Shown piece by piece: positions 50,132-62,244 of a stretch of 64,000 nt of DNA (positions are counted from its first letter, which is position 1; every line of letters starts with the position of its first letter). This DNA is from Liolophura sinensis (lineage: Eukaryota > Mollusca > Polyplacophora > Chitonida > Chitonidae). Position numbers and translations under genes: made by a program. The stretch covers positions 38,038,510-38,102,509 of the forward strand of contig NC_088295.1 in NCBI RefSeq assembly GCF_032854445.1. Reading direction: 5' to 3'. A model generated the notes under the pieces. That model saw only the letters and a list, made by a program, of their open reading frames with translations, was not told the DNA's origin and did no database searches.

Positions 50132-51260
50132 TTAAAATACTATAGATCGACATTTTAATTTAATAAAAATAAAGAGATGAAAGTTAAAGTTGTTAAAACA
50201 CATTTTGGAGGGGATAAAGACGTGCTGTTTCCTAACATTAACTCTCGAGAATGGGGGTGAGAGGGTGGTGGGGTGGTGGTGGTAAAATAAGTCATGTAAG
50301 CGCGATAAATGGCTTGGGACAGAAACTAGCGCTGTTTGCAAAATGGGTTGAGTTAAAATTACTGTGTACACAACAATAAAAAAAAGATCAAAATATGTTC
50401 TTCGACTCTCCATAGATGGAAGATTGAAATGTTTACAAGGATTTACCCAGTTCTTGATGTCGTATTCTACTGACGATTTTAAAAGAAGGAAATTTAGAAA
50501 GCGCTTCTGTAGCCCTTCGATCATATCGAATAAGGCTTTTTGATACCTATTCCAAATTTCAGATGAATCTTCCAGCTGAATACGTACCAGTGAAACATAC
50601 AGAGATTTCTCTGCACTAACATTACTAAAAGATTTACAGTCGCGCTTAACAAACCCTAACATTCTGTTACGCATTTGACTATACTCTCGATATGATCAGA
50701 GTAATTGATGTATGTTTAGGATGACAAGATCCTTTATTTTGTTAACGTTTTTTTCACTAGTAATATAATCAAAATCAAGAGGTTTTCGTTCAAGGGTGAA
50801 TTTTATAGAGGGACATTTACTGACTTTTATGTGGAGACGCCAACAACTGCACCATTCATATAAGCTATGAAAATTTTGTGGTGAAGATAAACAACCTAGT
50901 ATAGACTGAATGGACTTAAAAACTTTGGCGTCTTCAGCATGATTACGACATTCCAAATGAGATTAGGAGGATGGTAGGTCGTTGATGAAAATTATAAATA
51001 AGATGGAGCCAATATGGAACCTTGGGTTACCCCGGACATTACACTGCTCAAGATGAGGATTATTTTCCATTACCTACAGCCCGTTGGCATCTCTTGAGAC
51101 TGATAAGACCTAAAGCAATTTAAATGTCATATAACATTTCAGCTTGTGTACAAGTAACACATGATTTATGGAATCAAATGCCTTTCAGAAAACGGCACAT
51201 ATAGTATGTTCTTGAGCAGTAAGATTGAGCTCCTTAGTTACTTTATCCGAGAAACAAGCA
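50132..51260 (-). mobile_element. Degenerate non-LTR retrotransposon reverse transcriptase (CR1/Jockey-like)
   Basis: Minus-strand pieces in different frames follow the order of a reverse transcriptase: a KAFDSINH block (about 51161-51184, motif A region, preceded by a stop), VTQGSILAP (51004-51030), FINDLPSS, then HAEDAKVF (about 50918-50941, where a functional enzyme has an ADD core), then a thumb-like region KVSKCPSIKFTLERKPLDF and, after a frameshift, the terminal region RMLGFVKRDC ... LYVSLVRIQLE ... SRRTYFDLFF (50132-50674). At least two frame breaks and stops make it inactive. It is 5'-truncated: no endonuclease domain is visible upstream. Confidence 0.85.
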
Positions 51261-51439
51261 TGGATGATTACTGTTGATCAGAGTGTTTCTGTTTTCTGAA
51301 ATGACTTCCAGTCTCATAACCGTGACCACTGTGATCTCGGTGTGGTTAAAGATTTGTACAAATTTGCTACTGCAGGATAGCAGTGATGAAAAGTGAACGT
51401 AGAGAGCTGCGCATGCGCTGTAAGGATTTAACGCTATGC

Positions 51440-51920
51440 TGTTAAAAGGTGAGACCCCTAAGCACTGGTTATAAGAAGCCATTTAGGGGTCCATTCAAAT
51501 CAACAGGAATGACTTGCATTTTCCAGGGCAGCCACTTTATTCTAATTAATCAATCTTTTGGCCACCGTTACGTAACATTACATCAAATGAAACAAGAAAA
51601 TCGATCGTCGAAGCCTCGAAGTTGTAACAAGGATAATGTATTTTGTATCCGCGTTTGGCTATTCTCAAAAAGATAGAAACCTTTCAGCATGAACGATGAT
51701 ATAACAGTTTAAAACCTTTTTTGCTATAATTGCGTCCACTTTGAAGCAATAAATACAGGATATAAGGGGACAGTTTTGTGACAAATTTCAGTTGAAGGCA
51801 CTCATCCGGGTGGTGTGTAATAGAGCCGCTAGATCAGGTAATGTCAGTGCAAGTACAAAGTGAGTGATAAGGAAACGTCCGCATCAAAAGCGAAATGACA
51901 GGAAAAGGAAGAAAGAAACA
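51440..51920 (+). repeat. Unnamed repeat 'M', copy 1
   Basis: Shares an ordered set of strings with four other sites in the last 13 kb: ATCAACAGGAATGACTTGCA, TTCCAGGGCAGCCACTTTAT, TTTTGGCCACCGTTACGTAA, GGATAATGTATTTT, and AGCATGAACGATGATATAA. No coding frame of note. I do not recognise the family. Confidence 0.8.
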
Positions 51921-52517
51921 AAAGCCTATCGACCGTACAAGCAGGATTTCTTACTTCATCAGGTCTGGAAATTACCTGAAAAATACCCCTCCATGGAGAT
52001 GGCATCAATATAAAAGACTACAGCGCATTGACAGTAAAACCAGAGAAGGGATGTCGGTGTGACAGTCTTGTCAGTTTACATCAGTAAGGGTTTCATTCTA
52101 ACTGTTCATGTAAATGGGATAAAACGAACCCCCATTTTCATATTTTATATATCTTTTTATTGTCTTGCATATTTATGCTTCTTGGATGCCATGTTTGTTT
52201 GTTGTACTATTTGTTTGTTGAGATATTCTCGTGAATAAATGCAGTGAATCAAATGAAATGTCCAGACAGTAGCAAATTACCAAATTGCCCCCTTGCACCA
52301 TGTCTTCACATCTACATACCTCTTGTGCCTTATAAATGAAAATAGTTGTATTGAGTGGTTAATTACATCTCTAACACGATCAAATACAGTAGGGTCTTCC
52401 CTATCAGTCAATCCCAGTGACTGTTTTGTTTCTTATTGTATATTCCCTTCGTGATCATCACTGGTGAAAGAGGAAAAGCGCCAGTGCAAATCAAATCCCC
52501 CCCCCCACTTCCCTTTC

Positions 52518-52716
52518 CGGGGCTCAGTTGGTTAGAGCACGATAGCGGAGCGTAAATACCCAGGAGTCTCTCATCAATGCGGTTGCTCTGAGTTCAAGTC
52601 CAGCTCATGCTGGCTTCCTCACCGGCCGTACGTGGGAATTTCTGCCAGTAACCTGCGGATGGTCGTGGGTTTCCCCCGGGCTCTGTCTGGTTTCCTCAAA
52701 TAAATAAATAAATAAA
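52518..52716 (+). mobile_element. SINE copy with an internal deletion
   Basis: Has the tRNA-derived head (GGCTCAGTTGGTTAGAGCA) and the body up to GGTTTCCTC, then jumps straight to the AAATAAAT tail. Compared with the full copies, about 75 bp of the 3' body (CACCATAATG to CCAATC) is missing. Confidence 0.85.
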
Positions 52717-52852
52717 CTGGTGAAACAGTTGTCCTCAGCAGTAGGAAAATAACTGCGTTTAGATCAGATTTGTATATGTGAATATTGGGCGTAGCAAGAG
52801 AAATTATGACTGGCACTAGTGATTATGAATTTTCCTTTATCCTCTGCAACAG

Positions 52853-53097
52853 GGGGCTTCCGTGGACGAGGGGATAAGCGCGTCAGCGCAGCGCAATGAC
52901 CCAGGAGCCTCTCACCAATGCCGTGGTTGTGCTCAAGTCCAGCTCATGCTGGGAGGTCTGCAGCAATCTGCGGATGGTCGTGGGTTTGCCCCCGGGCTCT
53001 GCCCGGTTTCCTCCCACCATAATGCTTCTCGCCGTCGTATAAGTGAAATATTCTTGAGCACGGCCTATAAACACCAGTCAAATAAATAAATAAATAA
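52853..53097 (+). mobile_element. SINE, nearly full copy with target-site duplication
   Basis: tRNA-derived head to AAATAAAT tail, flanked by 14-bp direct repeats ATCCTCTGCAACAG (52839-52852) and ATCCTATGCAACAG (53098-53111), one mismatch. A short deletion after CATGCTGG removes part of the body. Its A box is altered (GTGGACGAGGGG), so Pol III activity is doubtful. Confidence 0.9.
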
Positions 53098-53204
53098 ATC
53101 CTATGCAACAGTACCTGTGAATCTTCTGCAGTCTTCTGTGGAAAACAAAAGTGTTCATGCACCGACATTTAAAAAGTTGCGATTTCTATTTGGTCGACAG
53201 GCAC

Positions 53205-53985
53205 CATGAATACAACAGTGGACAGTAAGCCATCTGGAGTTCATAATAAATCAGGTCACATCAGAATTCCTCGTATTAATTTTAAATCTTCTCGATATAT
53301 AATTTGTAGCCATTAAAGCAAAACAGAATTTTTTGAGAATATGCGATACTTTTATCTTAATTCTTCAAGCCGTTTTGATGGGAAATCTCCTACATTAATA
53401 TTACGTAACTCGAACGCCACGCGGGCTTTAGCTTTTCAAATATGTCAATGTCGTCAAGGATATAACATGGTTAAGGATTTGATTGATGTATGTATGAGCT
53501 GACTGGTTTCCGATGTGTTTTTTGCTGACGGGCACGTGATTACGAAATCATTTTATTGGTCCTTCCTGATCAACAGAAATGACCCTGATATTCCCGGCGA
53601 CCCACTCTGTCTTCCCAAATCGATAGTTTGGCCAACCGTTACGTAACACTTCAATATCAACAGCCTACATAAGCGCTAGCCACGAAAGGTGAAAATTGAT
53701 GCCCCTAAAGTTTTGCGCGGATAATGTATTTTATACCCTCGCCTGGTTCCACAACAGTGTAGAATGCCTTTAGCATGAACGATACTATAATTGCTTTTTT
53801 TCCCCTTTTTGCCGGAGATGAGGCATCTTTGAACAAATAAAGGCAGGATATAACAGGATAACCTTGAGTTCAAATTCATTTGGATGTAATCAAGTGCCTA
53901 ATTCATAATCGGTCCGTTAATAAATGTCATTAAGAACAATGGCGACCACAGCGAAACGCCTGCATCAAAATATGTGAAAGAAGAC
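53205..53985 (+). repeat. Repeat 'M', copy 2, with extended 5' flank
   Basis: The core is about 53455-53985 (GGTTAAGGATTTGATTGATG, ATTTTATTGGTCCTTCCTGA, GGCCAACCGTTACGTAACAC, ATCAACAGCCTACATAAGCG). The flank from 53205 (GGACAGTAAGCCATCTGGAG) also matches the flank of copy 4 at 61460, so the duplicated unit is longer than the core. Confidence 0.85.
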
Positions 53986-54734
53986 AACACACAACAAACA
54001 AACTTTGTTGTTTCCGTTGGTTTATCACACTTATCACAAATCCAGATAGGAACCCCTACATGACAATTGAAAGAGTTATCATGTGGAAGACGGATGCGGT
54101 CACTTGTGTTCTTTCATAAGCCATGGCATTTGTGATTGATGACTTGCGCATCAAGAATACGAGAGTCGAGATAAGTAAAAATCACGCAGAGTTTTACCAA
54201 GAAAAAACGCTCGGTTCTTGATATGTTCTCAACTCTCGAATCCCATCATAACACTAGTTGAAATTGCGTCATAGTAGAATTAATAAAAAACAGCAGCAAA
54301 AATAACTCAGAAATTACGTGGTTTCACTATTCTCGCATTTTAGAATTCTCACCTCGCGAATTTCGACACGATTTTATATTTATTCCCAAGTGGCCGTTGA
54401 CAAACTTGCGCGAACTCTGTTTTGGGGGATTTGATGAATATCAAGACAGTGGTGACACAACGACACAGAAAAGTATACAGTGATGCATTAACTTAAGAAA
54501 CAGATAAAATGTCCATCCGACAAAACCAAACCCACAAACTGACAATACAATGTAACAACCCGATATTATGATGGTAGGGGCATGTAACTCAAGCATCTTT
54601 CGCAACCAGAGAAAACATTCCAAAACTCACTTGTTGATCTTCTTTAAAGGTGAATTATAATGTTTTTCACTTCAACCTGAATCCAGTGCTGACGAAACGC
54701 TGCTCTGGAACGTATCATTAACACTATAATAGAG

Positions 54735-55910
54735 ATATATCTATGGACTATCACAGAACCTTATTCTCTGGTAACCTGGCATGGAATCTGACACCTGTGA
54801 AGTTTGAAATGAGCACGCTGGAGGAGAACAACAAAGGCATACAGGTGACGTCTGGAATTGTATAGCACAACTTTTGTAGGTTTAATCTACCTGTCGAAAA
54901 CAAACAACTGTCACAGATTTCAGTACTGACGAGATCAATAAGGTATAACCGGTTAGACATAGCTGCCATGTCAGTCTCCCATTGTGACAGTGGATAAGAA
55001 GGTTGGAAGAAGAGTGGGAACCTAAATATTCCATTAATTGCGATAAATATATCGAAGGTAACACACATTTATTTGTTGCACATCCATTCAGTCCACAAGA
55101 ATTTGGTTTAGTTGCAAAATGACGCCTGCTTTACGGTACGTCAGTAGAGTATTTTCCCTATTTATGTACACATGAAATCGAGATATCACATCCCAGTGCA
55201 GTACGCTAAGCTTCCGTTCTAATAGCTCATGATGAGAAAAACACTATCACTGTAGATCGAAGTTTGTTACGATGGATCTAGTTTGCATTACGAATTCGCC
55301 TGTTTTGCACGTCGGGTTTTGTAACTCATTACAGGTTAATGGCTTTGACTCACGGGGCGCACACGGAGCTGGCGAAGATACGGAAAGTGAATCGCAGACT
55401 TTCTGGCACCAAAACACGAATCGAGGAATGGATGTGGAATTGATTTCATGTCTGCAGTGGAGCAGTTGAAGTCGGCGCATCTGTCTCAGTTCTCTGTCCG
55501 GACACCTTTTCTCTCTTTCATCTGTAGGGGGAAAACACAGACAATTATTTTTCTGGCCTCAGTAGCGGATTGTTTCGTTCAGTCAGGGTCAGCTAAATGC
55601 CACAAAGATTCTGTTTTCTGGCTCGATTCAGCCACCACCTGTTTTAATGACATAGCCTTCCAGACAAGGTTATGAGTGAAGGTAGAGGCGTTTGTCAGGA
55701 GTCTGTTTGTCAGCGTTATCTGATAGGTCATGGTCAAGTGCTGACGCAGGGCAAAAATTTGGACAATAACGCAGACTGATATATGGCTAGTGTAGTCAGG
55801 TCTTTGTTATACGAGCGGTGTCAGCGATTTCAACAGACGTAGTGCGTAAAGTTTCCATCAGTTAGGCTGAGCAACAGTCTTATATCTATTGACATTGGTA
55901 GCGGAAAACC
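54735..55910 (+). repeat. Left arm of a ~1-kb inverted repeat
   Basis: Matches the reverse complement of 62245-63260 across several well-conserved blocks, for example GAAGTTTGAAATGAGCA, CATCACATCCCAGTGCA-like, CGTTCTAATAGCTCATGATG, CACCAAAACACGAATCGAGG and GGACAATAACGCAGACTGAT. Identity looks like 75-85% with small indels. No coding frame survives in both arms. Confidence 0.85.
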
Positions 55911-56238
55911 CTGTGCGGATTTCTTTACTTTAATCTGGTTTTGAGGCGGGATTTTTAGGGGTTCACGAAGCTAGTCCTACAGAACCCGATTGAAATCATT
56001 CAAATTATTATTAGGCTTCCATGTTAAAAGCTTTATAACTGTATGAAAAAAGCAAATACTAGAGAAGAACGAAAACTTCATCACAATCAAAATGCATGGG
56101 GAAGCTTTTCTGTACAAGATTTAACTTTTAGCGTGACCTACCTTTGCCACCATATTTTTACGTACAGAAATCGTTTAAACGTCTTCTTCTCCAGAACGGT
56201 CAACTTGTTTGAGCTAAAATTTAATGTGTAGAAAGAAC

Positions 56239-56340
56239 AGGGTCCGGTTCACGAAGAACTCTTAACGTTACGTTCATTTACGTAGCCGTGGTAGTTGCGA
56301 GCTCGTAACGTTAAGAGAGCTTCGTGAAACTGATCCCAGG
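56239..56340. mobile_element. Hairpin MITE, copy 2
   Basis: 102 bp with ~32-bp inverted ends: GGGTCCGGTTCACGAAGAAC on the left, and reversed right end GGGATCAGTTTCACGAAGCT; the arms meet at CTTAACGTTAC. Same general type as copy 1 at 49487 but with a different inner sequence. Confidence 0.8.
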
Positions 56341-56384
56341 ATTCGCCGAAGAAAGTCAGCAAAACTTACACATATATGTAAAAA

Positions 56385-57710
56385 ACTGTGGAAGTTCTCC
56401 CATTTGCATATGTCGTCACGTGACACATCGTTTTTAAATTGAAACTTCCAAAGTATGCTACTTGGTGTAGTTTGAGTTATAACGCCCGAATCAATAATTT
56501 TTTATCTCTTATAGTTTTGCCACAATTTACGATTTTAAGCAAAAACGTCCAAAACTGCATACCGTACATTTGTCAACGTGCTGACAGAAAACCGCTAGTG
56601 TTTAAGAAACGAAACTTACATAGAAATAAACTTCCATGAACGATACTTTCCAAATTTTACTGTGATTTATTGTATGGGCGTTATAACAGCTCAAATTTTG
56701 GTCAGGGCCGCTTTCTTTGAAAACCGTTTTTCGTGAAAGGCGTTTGTCTCAGTTAGCTGGAATTATAATAGGGCATCGAAAGGCAAGAAAAAAAAGATTG
56801 AAGAAACTATCATCATATCTTGTAACGGGAAGAAATATACTCATTTACATGAAAGTCACGTGATTGCAAACTTTTGAAATTCAGCATTAAAAACATACTA
56901 TCTGATGTAGTTTGAGCTGCTAATTACGAATCCGTTGTTATGGTTTACCTACCTTAAAACACAAAAAATGCAGTTTTAAAAGTCACGTGACAGAAAACTG
57001 TTACAGATAAGAAGCTGAAAATTAGCGGGAGATAGTGTTACATATGTGTTCTTTGTGTGCTAAAATGTTTAGAGCTGCTTTGGTAAACAAAAGAATTGTC
57101 ATGTTTTAAATAACTGGAAAATTCCCATATTCCGTATAGCCGTATAATACATGTACAGTGTAATGCATGCACAGAGTTTTCTTTATTCACTATTACCGTT
57201 CCATGTCAGCACCACGCTGCTCCTATCTTAATGGATGTTACATGAGCTGCAATGTGCAAGGACATGCCTGTTATTTTTATTTGTTCAATTTTGTGAGCTC
57301 GCTACAGCCCAAACGATCTGACCGATTGTCTTGAAACTTTTCACCGAAATTCCCCTATCCCTGAAGTTGTGCACCTCGACGTCTGCTTTTAAAGATCACG
57401 TGGTTTGGCGGCCATGTTGTATTTTATATGAAATCGTTTAAAGATCTTCTCAAGAAACACTGAACGGACTGTTCTGAAACTTGATATTCATCTAGACCGT
57501 TGCTAGTGATATGTACAATAAGTTTGAGAAAATCGTTGACTGTGGGAGCTCACCATTTTCGAATTTATGACGTCACGACTAGTTTTGAAATTCAGCTTTT
57601 TATTACGTATTCTTGTGAATTTTGGACCACTGATTCCGAATCTGCTTTTAGGTTTTGCCTATCTTACTAACATGTTGAGATATAATCTAAAACACCAAAA
57701 ATTAGTTACC
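56385..57710. repeat. Three diverged copies of a dispersed repeat
   Basis: Segments near 56385-56610, 56830-57020 and 57555-57700 share, in order, a (T)GACGTCACG or GTCACGTGA string, a TTTTGAAATTCAGC or equivalent, GTAGTTTGAG, a GAATC(C/A) block and a TTTGCC/TTTACCTACCTT block. Between them, 57300-57560 resembles a common mollusc-type degenerate repeat (ACTGAACGGACTGTTCTGAA). No gene is seen. Confidence 0.55.
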
Positions 57711-58384
57711 TGATTTCAATGCCCTGTAACTCGATAACCATGGTAGGTAGAAATCTTGTACCAAATTGTAGCCGAAGACATACTCTTTCTATAAGATGCA
57801 GGTTACTTTGATTGTGGAATAATAGTTTTTTCGCCAGAATTGTTAAAATGACACCTCGGTTTTTCAGAAGTACATATTTCAGTCCATTGCTTTAACATGG
57901 ACTGAGATGGCAACTAGACTGATACATCTGCTCTTTTATCTGTATGATTTAATTTCTACTGCACTGTCCATGATTTCCAGAAATGGTTGTTAGCTTAGAT
58001 ATAGTTATGCTGTCTCCTATTTGACAGTGTACAATGATAATAACTACCACAACAAATGTGGTGGACTCCGTGGTGTCAAGAACAACTCATGTGGAGACAT
58101 GCATGTATATACCTGTGGGAATATCATGGCTTTCATTTGACTTCAGAGGTAGAGCGTGTAATTCAGGTAGCCTTTGAATGATCACAAATACGTTTAGTAT
58201 GGCTGCTATTTGCACCTGAGGCTAATAATACAGTGACATAACTTTCAAACGTTTGGCTAACCCACGGAATGCGTTTTTTTAAAAATATTTTCAAAATGCC
58301 TATATATGTTTTGTCTCATCGTTAATAATTACACATTTAGTCACAGGCTAAAACCACATGAAGCAATGATAACCATTGGGACTT
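57711..58384. other. Intergenic, nothing recognised
   Basis: AT-rich sequence with no coding frame, RNA gene or clear repeat. Confidence 0.5.
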
Positions 58385-58525
58385 AAGTGCTAGCGAGATG
58401 AGCGTGCTAGTGCAGAATAATGACACACCTCACCAATGCGGTCTCCCTGAGTTTTGTGAGTCCCGAGAGTCCAGCTCGTGCTGGCTTCCACGCCGGTGGG
58501 ACGCGGGACCTGACTGTTGGTATAT
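58385..58525 (+). mobile_element. Decayed SINE head
   Basis: GCGTGCTAGTGCAGAATAAT, CTCACCAATGCGGTCTCCCT and CCAGCTCGTGCTGGCTTCCA match the dominant SINE in order. The body after the head fades within 40 bp. Confidence 0.7.
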
Positions 58526-59110
58526 AGTCGTGAAGCGATTTACGTGTGTTTTCGCGTTTCTTCCATGGAAACGCTTGTAGGGCATTTTTGACATTTTGCT
58601 CGCTTGCAGCGCGCATTTGCGACATTGAGAGGGGCAAATAAGACAGGCTACACATCTATAGGACTGGCGCAAAATTTGTGTGGTCGTTTTTATGATTTTT
58701 TGTCTGAAACCTTTTTCACTGTCTGTTATAAATTCCACGTATTCGCTTGACAAGCAAATGTTCAAAGCACTTTGGAGTTGTGAACGTCCTTTTTTCCGTC
58801 TATATCATCTTGAAAATAGTGGGAGGGAAGTTTTTAAGGTGTTAAACGTATTTTCTTTTCGAGTGTCGAAACATCTTATTGGAGACGACCTCCTGGGATG
58901 AAAACCGTTCGATCTATCTAATCTGTCATTACCTTCCGCTCAGTCCAAGGTAGTCAAAAGACACACATTTAACCATGCAGTGAGACAAAGACGTTCCCAA
59001 TCAAGAGAAAAAAAACGAGTATCTTATAGGTTGTCAGATCTGTGAATGTCAATACAAAAGTATTTCTCCAGGCGTCTTTCATCCTGAAGCATTTACATTG
59101 ATTTTCTGCT
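58526..59110. other. Intergenic, nothing recognised
   Basis: Open frames at 58407-58765 and 58680-58901 have no family resemblance and run through SINE-derived sequence in part. Nothing else is visible. Confidence 0.45.
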
Positions 59111-59139
59111 TTGTTTCATGTTAAAACATCAAAGCTGAC

Positions 59140-59560
59140 ACCAGTACCTCGCACACACTTACCAAATACACCACTATTACTCAACATGCACATCACAGAG
59201 AAATGTTATTTTTTTATTCTGGATGGAAACATAAAAGAGATTAAAAGCCCGTGGCATTTGCGAGTCACTTGGAAACAAGGTGTCGTCCAAAACGCGGAGA
59301 GAAATAACAAAGAGATCGGTTGTCTGTCTGCACGTCCTGTGAGCATTGTAAACCGACTTTTTGTAACAAGAGGAGGTGCTGTGGGAACCCCGTGGTTCGC
59401 TATGCTCGATGAATTCCAAGGTCTGCCTTACGCTTTACAAGTCTTGCTCGACAGTTTCCACAGCCTGCGCGATGCATCCCATGATCTTGCCGATGCCTTT
59501 AATGGCCTGTTCGATACCTTCATCGACCAACTCATTGCCTTCTACAGTCTGTTTGGTACT
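59140..59560 (+). repeat. Direct repeat 'A', copy 1
   Basis: Matches 63690-64000 in the same orientation: CTTACCAAATACACCACTATTACT against CTTACCATCCAAACATGCCA, then TTTTTTTATTC, GTGGCATTT, GGTGTCGTC and a TTCCRTGGC/CATGATnTT block. The 172-codon frame at 59111-59629 covers this copy but the frame is not kept in copy 2, so it is not called as a gene. Confidence 0.7.
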
Positions 59561-59889
59561 TTCCTAGTCTGTTCGATGCTTCCATGCTCTAAAGTTAAGC
59601 AGAATAAGCCTATTTTGTATGGAGAATGAGCAGATGCCGATCGTTTATTTGATAGTGAAGGTTATAGGGTAGACGTGGCAAGGCCACCGCCTTTGTCAGC
59701 AAATATCATCACACTGTTTAAGGAACTACCTTATTTCCGAAGGAAAAATATGTCTCTTTTTAAATATTAAATGAGCTCCTACGGAATAAAGCCCACAACA
59801 AAGAATTCTTTGCTTATATTTAAGTTTCAGTGAAGTAATATAAATCGAACTCCCAGGGTTTTTTTTCTCAACGAAGGGCCAACCATTAT

Positions 59890-60360
59890 AGATATGGATA
59901 TAAGCTGGTTAAGGATTTGATTGATGTATGGATTTCGAACTGACTTCCGGTGTGTAGTGCACGTGCTGCCTTCAGATCAACTGGACTGACCCGGACTTTC
60001 CAGGGGAGCCCTATTGTTCTAATAAATCGATCGTTTGGCCGAACGTTACGTCACACTAAAATACTAACAAACTTCATCATAGAAAGCGACTGATCGAAAA
60101 TCGATTTTCGAAATACCAAAGTTTTAACATGGATAATGGCTTCTCGAAAAGGTAGAAACCTTTTAGCTTGTTCAACGATGCTATAATAGTTTAGATTCTT
60201 TTTTTTTCTTGAAATGTGTTTGCTTTGAATCACTAAATGCATCTATAATGGGACAGTTTCCTGACAATTGTCAGTTGGAGACATTTATCCGGGTAATATG
60301 TAAAAGAGCTGTTAGGAAGAACGTGTATGGTAGGACAAAGAAGAAAGAAACGAAAGTCCA
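59890..60360 (+). repeat. Repeat 'M', copy 3
   Basis: Contains GGTTAAGGATTTGATTGATG, AGATCAACTGGACTGACCC, TCGTTTGGCCGAACGTTACG, GGATAATGGC and a CTTGTTCAACGATGCTATAA block in the same order as the other copies. It follows repeat 'A' copy 1. Confidence 0.8.
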
Positions 60361-60530
60361 ATGTTCTGAGGTTGATTCGAAAGACAGCAAAAAACGATCA
60401 ATCTTCGTCGGATACCAGAGAAACCTGTTGACTTACAGCCGCATCCGAAACAGCGTTAGTTGGATTCGAACACGCGACTTCATCGGTCAAGGGCCTGACT
60501 GATAGAGCGAGCCAGAACATTAATCATCAG
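60361..60530 (-). mobile_element. tRNA-derived SINE, third family
   Basis: On the minus strand a tRNA-like head with a near-perfect B box (GTGTTCGAATCC, about 60459-60474) is followed by a body with ACGCTGTTTCGGATGCGGCT and TCAACAGGTTTCTCTGGTAT. This head-body pair differs from the other SINEs here. The assignment rests on structure and memory of similar bivalve elements. Confidence 0.5.
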
Positions 60531-60849
60531 TCTCAGTGTTGCCCCGCCCCTCGTCACCCAACTAAATACTTTAGGAGTTTCAGAGTATTATTTATTTCAA
60601 AATAACCTCCCACCTACGTCCGGAGAGGAAACTCCTGAAAGGTACCTCTGGGTCGAGATCGCATCATTGATCCGTATCTCACGTGCATGCTTTGAGTGAA
60701 AATGGTTTTACTTAGCCTCTCCCCTGTGAATCTGGGCAATAGGATTTTTTGTGCGTGTCAAGTTAGCTGACGTGACACCATCAAAAGCGACCAATTGCAG
60801 TTCGCTTACATGGACTACGGATATTTTTTTAACATATTCCGCTGATTAT

Positions 60850-61000
60850 CAATGGTATAACAGTTGGATCTATGCGTCAAAACAGACATTCCTATACCAA
60901 CCGTCAACCAATAGGTTGTTCCGGGTCAATAATCGCAAGGCCAATTATCAAAACGACGTTTAACACAAATTACCAAACCCGACTGAGTGAAATCAGTATT
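60850..61000 (+). repeat. Short dispersed repeat 'N', copy 2
   Basis: Shares GCGTCAAAACAGA, ACCA(A/G)CCGTC, GGTCAATAATC(G/A)CAA and (C/A)CGTT(T/C)AACAC with 49700-49830. Both lie in the same repeat-rich stretch. Confidence 0.65.
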
Positions 61001-61439
61001 CTACCATGCCAGAATACCAATTGTCGATAACAAAATATGAATCTCAGTTGCGCTTTGATTACTACTGTTCATATATCCAGCGTGGTGAGGCAATTGTTAT
61101 TCTGCCAGAATGATGACTGGTTTTATATAGGAATGGTATATAACAATAACGTATCATTTCAGGTTCCCGTCAGTTGGTGAGATTTTTCATCCTGTAGATT
61201 GACAAAGTACATGGCATCAGTAATCAAGTTGCTCCATTATAATCAACATCGTCAGTTGTGGGTCCTCTACAGAAGCCGGAAAACAACATTGTTAGCGTAC
61301 CGTTACTTGGATTGTATAGAGACTTGCATTTGTGTGCGAGATTCTTTACAAGCCCGGGTAATTAGTGTTGACAACCTGAGCGATACGATACACCTGTGGA
61401 CGCCTAACAACAATACACACTGGCCTTAGGAAACCTTGC

Positions 61440-62095
61440 AACTACTGGTGTTCATTTAAGGATGGACAATAAGCCATCTGAGTTCATCATCAATCACAAT
61501 TCAGGTCGTGAATCGGCGAAAAAAGTCATGGCAGAATTCCTTACATTAATCTTACATCTTACATATAGCTTTATAACTACTGAAGCTAAACAGAAATATC
61601 TACGTATTGGTGGAATTAAAAATATGTAATTATTTTTGTCTTCTTTGTCCTTTTTTACCAGAAACTTTAACGCTATTCTTTTTCTAATTTGGATTAAATT
61701 CTTTTAGGTCTTATTTATTTCACTTACGTAACTCCAAAAACGAAACAGCCATTTTGTAAAATTGCAAATCAATGTCGTTGAAGATATAACATGGTTACGG
61801 GTTTAATTGATGTACGGACTTCAAAATGACTGGTTTTTTTGGCTGCTAGAAGGCGTGCACGTGATTACGGAATCATTTTATTGGTCATTTCTGATCAACG
61901 GAAATGACCCAGAAATTCCAGGAGAGTCAGTTTGTCGTCACTAATCGATGGTTTGGCCAACCGTTACGTAACCCTACAATATCAACAGCCTACATAAGAA
62001 CTAGCTACGAAAACTGAGAATCAATTCTTAAAACCGCTAACTGTTGAAGCCACTAAAAGTCAGCTGGAATAATGTATGTTATGAGTACGTGAGTC
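61440..62095 (+). repeat. Repeat 'M', copy 4, with extended 5' flank
   Basis: The 5' flank (GGACAATAAGCCATCTGAGT) and core (ATATAACATGGTTACGGG, CACGTGATTACGGAATCATT, GGTTTGGCCAACCGTTACGT, AATATCAACAGCCTACATAA) follow copy 2 at 53205-53985 almost point for point. It is the best-matched pair. Confidence 0.85.
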
Positions 62096-62244
62096 GCACA
62101 CTTTGTAAGTTCAATGGTCACCTTGCTCTAACCAAGGGAAGGTGTCAATGTTTCGAGATCAGCAGTTGTTCTTGACATGAATCACTTTAATAATGCAAAT
62201 AAAAAACCCAGCCAATAACCAGGTTAAAATGCAGAAGTTTTTAA

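Noticed and set aside
59111..59629. 172-codon open frame with an amphipathic C-terminal half
   Set aside because: It overlaps repeat A, the frame is not kept in the second copy near 63.7-64 kb, there is no recognised domain, and an equally plausible helical frame exists on the opposite strand.
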